The notes below the pieces were generated by a model, which was given only the letters and a program-made list of their open reading frames with translations, did no database searches and was not told the origin of the DNA. A stretch of 64,000 bases of DNA from FEN-1350 sp964386005. Lineage in GTDB: Bacteria; Planctomycetota; Phycisphaerae; Sedimentisphaerales; Anaerohalosphaeraceae. Below, piece after piece: positions 62,558 through 64,000 of the stretch. Location of the stretch: contig CAYLSB010000015.1 in assembly GCA_964386005.1 (NCBI GenBank), positions 1-64,000 on the forward strand, read 5' to 3'. A program made the position numbers and the translations under genes. Numbering within the stretch: the first letter of the stretch is position 1; every line of letters starts with the position of its first letter.

Positions 62558-63541
62558 TTATGGTTTACGTCTTATGAACAGACCCCCAAGACACAGCAGC
62601 ATCATCGTGGCCGGTTCCGGCACGACTTCCCAGTCCAAGTTCAATCCGTTCACCGAGGATGATACGTCAAAGGCGAAGGTATTATTGAAATCCGCCCATG
62701 CTATGGCATCGTTGTTGGCGTTCACATAAAGATCCAGGGTCGCGTCGAAATCCAGCGTGTGGCCTACGATCGCCTCGAACAAGAGTGTCAACTCGCCGGT
62801 GTCGAAGTGATCACCCGCCTGGTAATGAAACGATTCGGAAGTTTCGTGGGTTGTCCATGAATTATTATAAGAGTCCTCGGAGCTGATGTTGCTCTGGGTT
62901 CGCCAATATTCGCTCCAGTCGGCCGAGTAGCTGTATTGCCAGTGGGGCATGGAAACATCAGATGCCTCGATTTCACTGGAAGCGCCGAACGATGCCTGGG
63001 AAGGCGACCAGAAACCTTCACCGGTGTCGATCTGGATGGCGTAGTCATGGACCTCCAGACCTGCGCTCATACCGGCGTGGCTCCAGCCCTTTCCAGGCCA
63101 GGATGTCGCCTCTCCGTGTAGCGAGCCATCCAGCCGGATTGTGATCGCCAACGTGGCGATGTCACCCTCGACAAGTCCCGATGTTCCCGGCGAAACCGTC
63201 AGGCGGTTCGAAACCTCGGTAGAGATCCGGGCATCCGAAAAATGACTGTTCGCCGGCGTGGAATAGACTTGGGCTGAGACGCCCATATTCCTGTTGGCCG
63301 CGTTGGCATGTCCGCTCGTCAGGCCAAACGATTCGCCGTTTGTCACTGACCAGCCCGATCCCACACCTCCGGAAAAGGATTGATAACTGATGTGCGAATC
63401 GTCCGTGCCGTCGGCTTCTACGGATATATAGCCGCCATCCTGGTAATAATTGATCGAGCTGTCGTATTCCACTCCCGCAACGGCCGGTAACGACAGGATC
63501 AACAAGGCCAGAACCCACATGCATGCATTTGCACTTTTCAT
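62558..63541 (-). CDS. PEP-CTERM sorting domain protein, unknown
   Basis: 327 aa from the ATG at 63541, with GAGGAG upstream. Signal peptide (SLPAVAG). The body is Ser/Asp/Asn/Gly rich, without recognisable domain, with an RLDGSLHGEATSW and DATLDLYVNANNDA region suggesting a beta-sandwich. Ends VVPEPATMMLLCLGGLFIRR, the PEP-CTERM tripartite signal. Cell-surface or matrix protein of unknown role. Stands alone. Confidence 0.83.
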   Translation of the reverse strand: MKSANACMWVLALLILSLPAVAGVEYDSSINYYQDGGYISVEADGTDDSHISYQSFSGGVGSGWSVTNGESFGLTSGHANAANRNMGVSAQVYSTPANSHFSDARISTEVSNRLTVSPGTSGLVEGDIATLAITIRLDGSLHGEATSWPGKGWSHAGMSAGLEVHDYAIQIDTGEGFWSPSQASFGASSEIEASDVSMPHWQYSYSADWSEYWRTQSNISSEDSYNNSWTTHETSESFHYQAGDHFDTGELTLLFEAIVGHTLDFDATLDLYVNANNDAIAWADFNNTFAFDVSSSVNGLNLDWEVVPEPATMMLLCLGGLFIRRKP

Positions 63542-63905
63542 CGTACTCTCCTCAAGGGTGATTTTTCTTGTCGAAACCGCGTTGAACTGGTATCGCCGCC
63601 GGTTCACACAACGCATAGAAAACATGAAACCATTCACGAATACAAAAACAATATAAGGGATTTATTCTGATACACAATATCTATTATGTTGTACGCTATA
63701 GTACGCAAATTGACATTATCCATTTCAACGATTGAAACCAAACCCTGCTCCAAAAGGTACTACGCATTATACCAAAAATCCTAGGGTGATGTCAAGATTA
63801 TTTATACCTTGGAAAGGGGTCAAATTTCAAATTGACCCGCTTCCGGGAAAACGATACGATCCCTCTGTCGCGAGTAGAGAAGAATACCGGAAGTCCCTGT
63901 TGAAG
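63542..63905. other. AT-rich intergenic region before chrA
   Basis: About 360 bases with no gene. It holds an inverted repeat GGGTCAA (63817-63823)/TTGACCC (63832-63838), of a kind often seen in dispersed repeats, and AT-rich sequence that should carry the promoters of the flanking divergent genes. Confidence 0.4.
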
Positions 63906-64000
63906 ATGAATAAATTAACCGAAGTAGTCCGCTTGTTTCTCCGATTGGGCGCGGTGGCCTTTGGAGGTCCCGCCGCCCATATCGCCATGATGCACGACGA
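63906..64000 (+). CDS. chrA: Chromate transporter, N-terminal fragment cut by window edge
   Basis: Only the first 31 codons are in the window. The visible start, TEVVRLFLRLGAVAFGGPAA, then HIAMMHDE, is the highly conserved N terminus of the CHR chromate ion transporter family, with FGGPxAHIxxM. The rest continues beyond 64000. Chromate efflux is the known family role, based on proteobacterial members. Confidence 0.82.
   Translation, partial: MNKLTEVVRLFLRLGAVAFGGPAAHIAMMHD

Overview
The window looks like the chromosome of a planctomycete, most likely of the class Phycisphaerae (Sedimentisphaerales-like). The clues are PEP-CTERM proteins, dockerin-like tails on secreted proteins, a LamG/Ig-like surface protein, a prepilin with an H-X9-DG motif, a chlamydial Hc1-like mini-histone, zinc-ribbon membrane proteins and a tRNA gene without encoded CCA. 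Base composition is moderate to slightly GC-rich. The lineage call is inferred from protein styles, not from a marker-gene tree.

Layout. 0-7 kb: a PQQ-type beta-propeller, a CxxxCCxxC protein, a thioredoxin-CrcB-DUF190-MFS operon (fluoride export) and trpS-DUF2007-scpA. 7-20 kb: acetate and acetyl-CoA metabolism, with AMP-forming acs and an OFA-type MFS carrier facing a minus-strand run of an ADP-forming acetyl-CoA synthetase, a CoA-transferase/GNAT fusion, a nitrilase, a Tat-exported enolase-superfamily enzyme and an AcuC-type deacetylase. An ATPase plus TOPRIM-like pair resembling phage-defence modules sits inside this run. 20-29 kb: a C39-like membrane protease, a hybrid histidine pseudokinase, a GspE/PilB ATPase, a PEP-CTERM protein, and an ECF sigma module resembling CnrYXH with a candidate autoregulated promoter. 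29-39 kb: etfB-etfA-acyl-CoA dehydrogenase, a HAD phosphatase and dnaG-rpoD.

40-43.5 kb holds the most interesting locus. A cobalamin riboswitch with a terminator and a plausible antiterminator precedes three tightly packed genes: a PEP-CTERM DUF4465 protein, a secreted protein with a dockerin-like tail, and an H-X9-DG prepilin-type protein. It reads as a vitamin-B12-controlled cell-surface system with no recognised transporter or B12 enzyme.

43.5-64 kb: comF, murJ, a large exported repeat protein, a ferredoxin, tRNA-Glu, a LamG protein, a UvrC-like protein with a degenerate nuclease domain, a FabZ-like dehydratase, the mini-histone (57 aa), a flavodoxin, a LolA-like protein, HAD and LysR genes divergent from gdhA, a KaiC-like/PPDK-N fusion, palindromic repeats, a family-4 uracil-DNA glycosylase, an Rhs remnant, a PEP-CTERM protein and the first codons of a chromate transporter cut by the window edge. 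No CRISPR array, intact insertion sequence or rRNA was seen.
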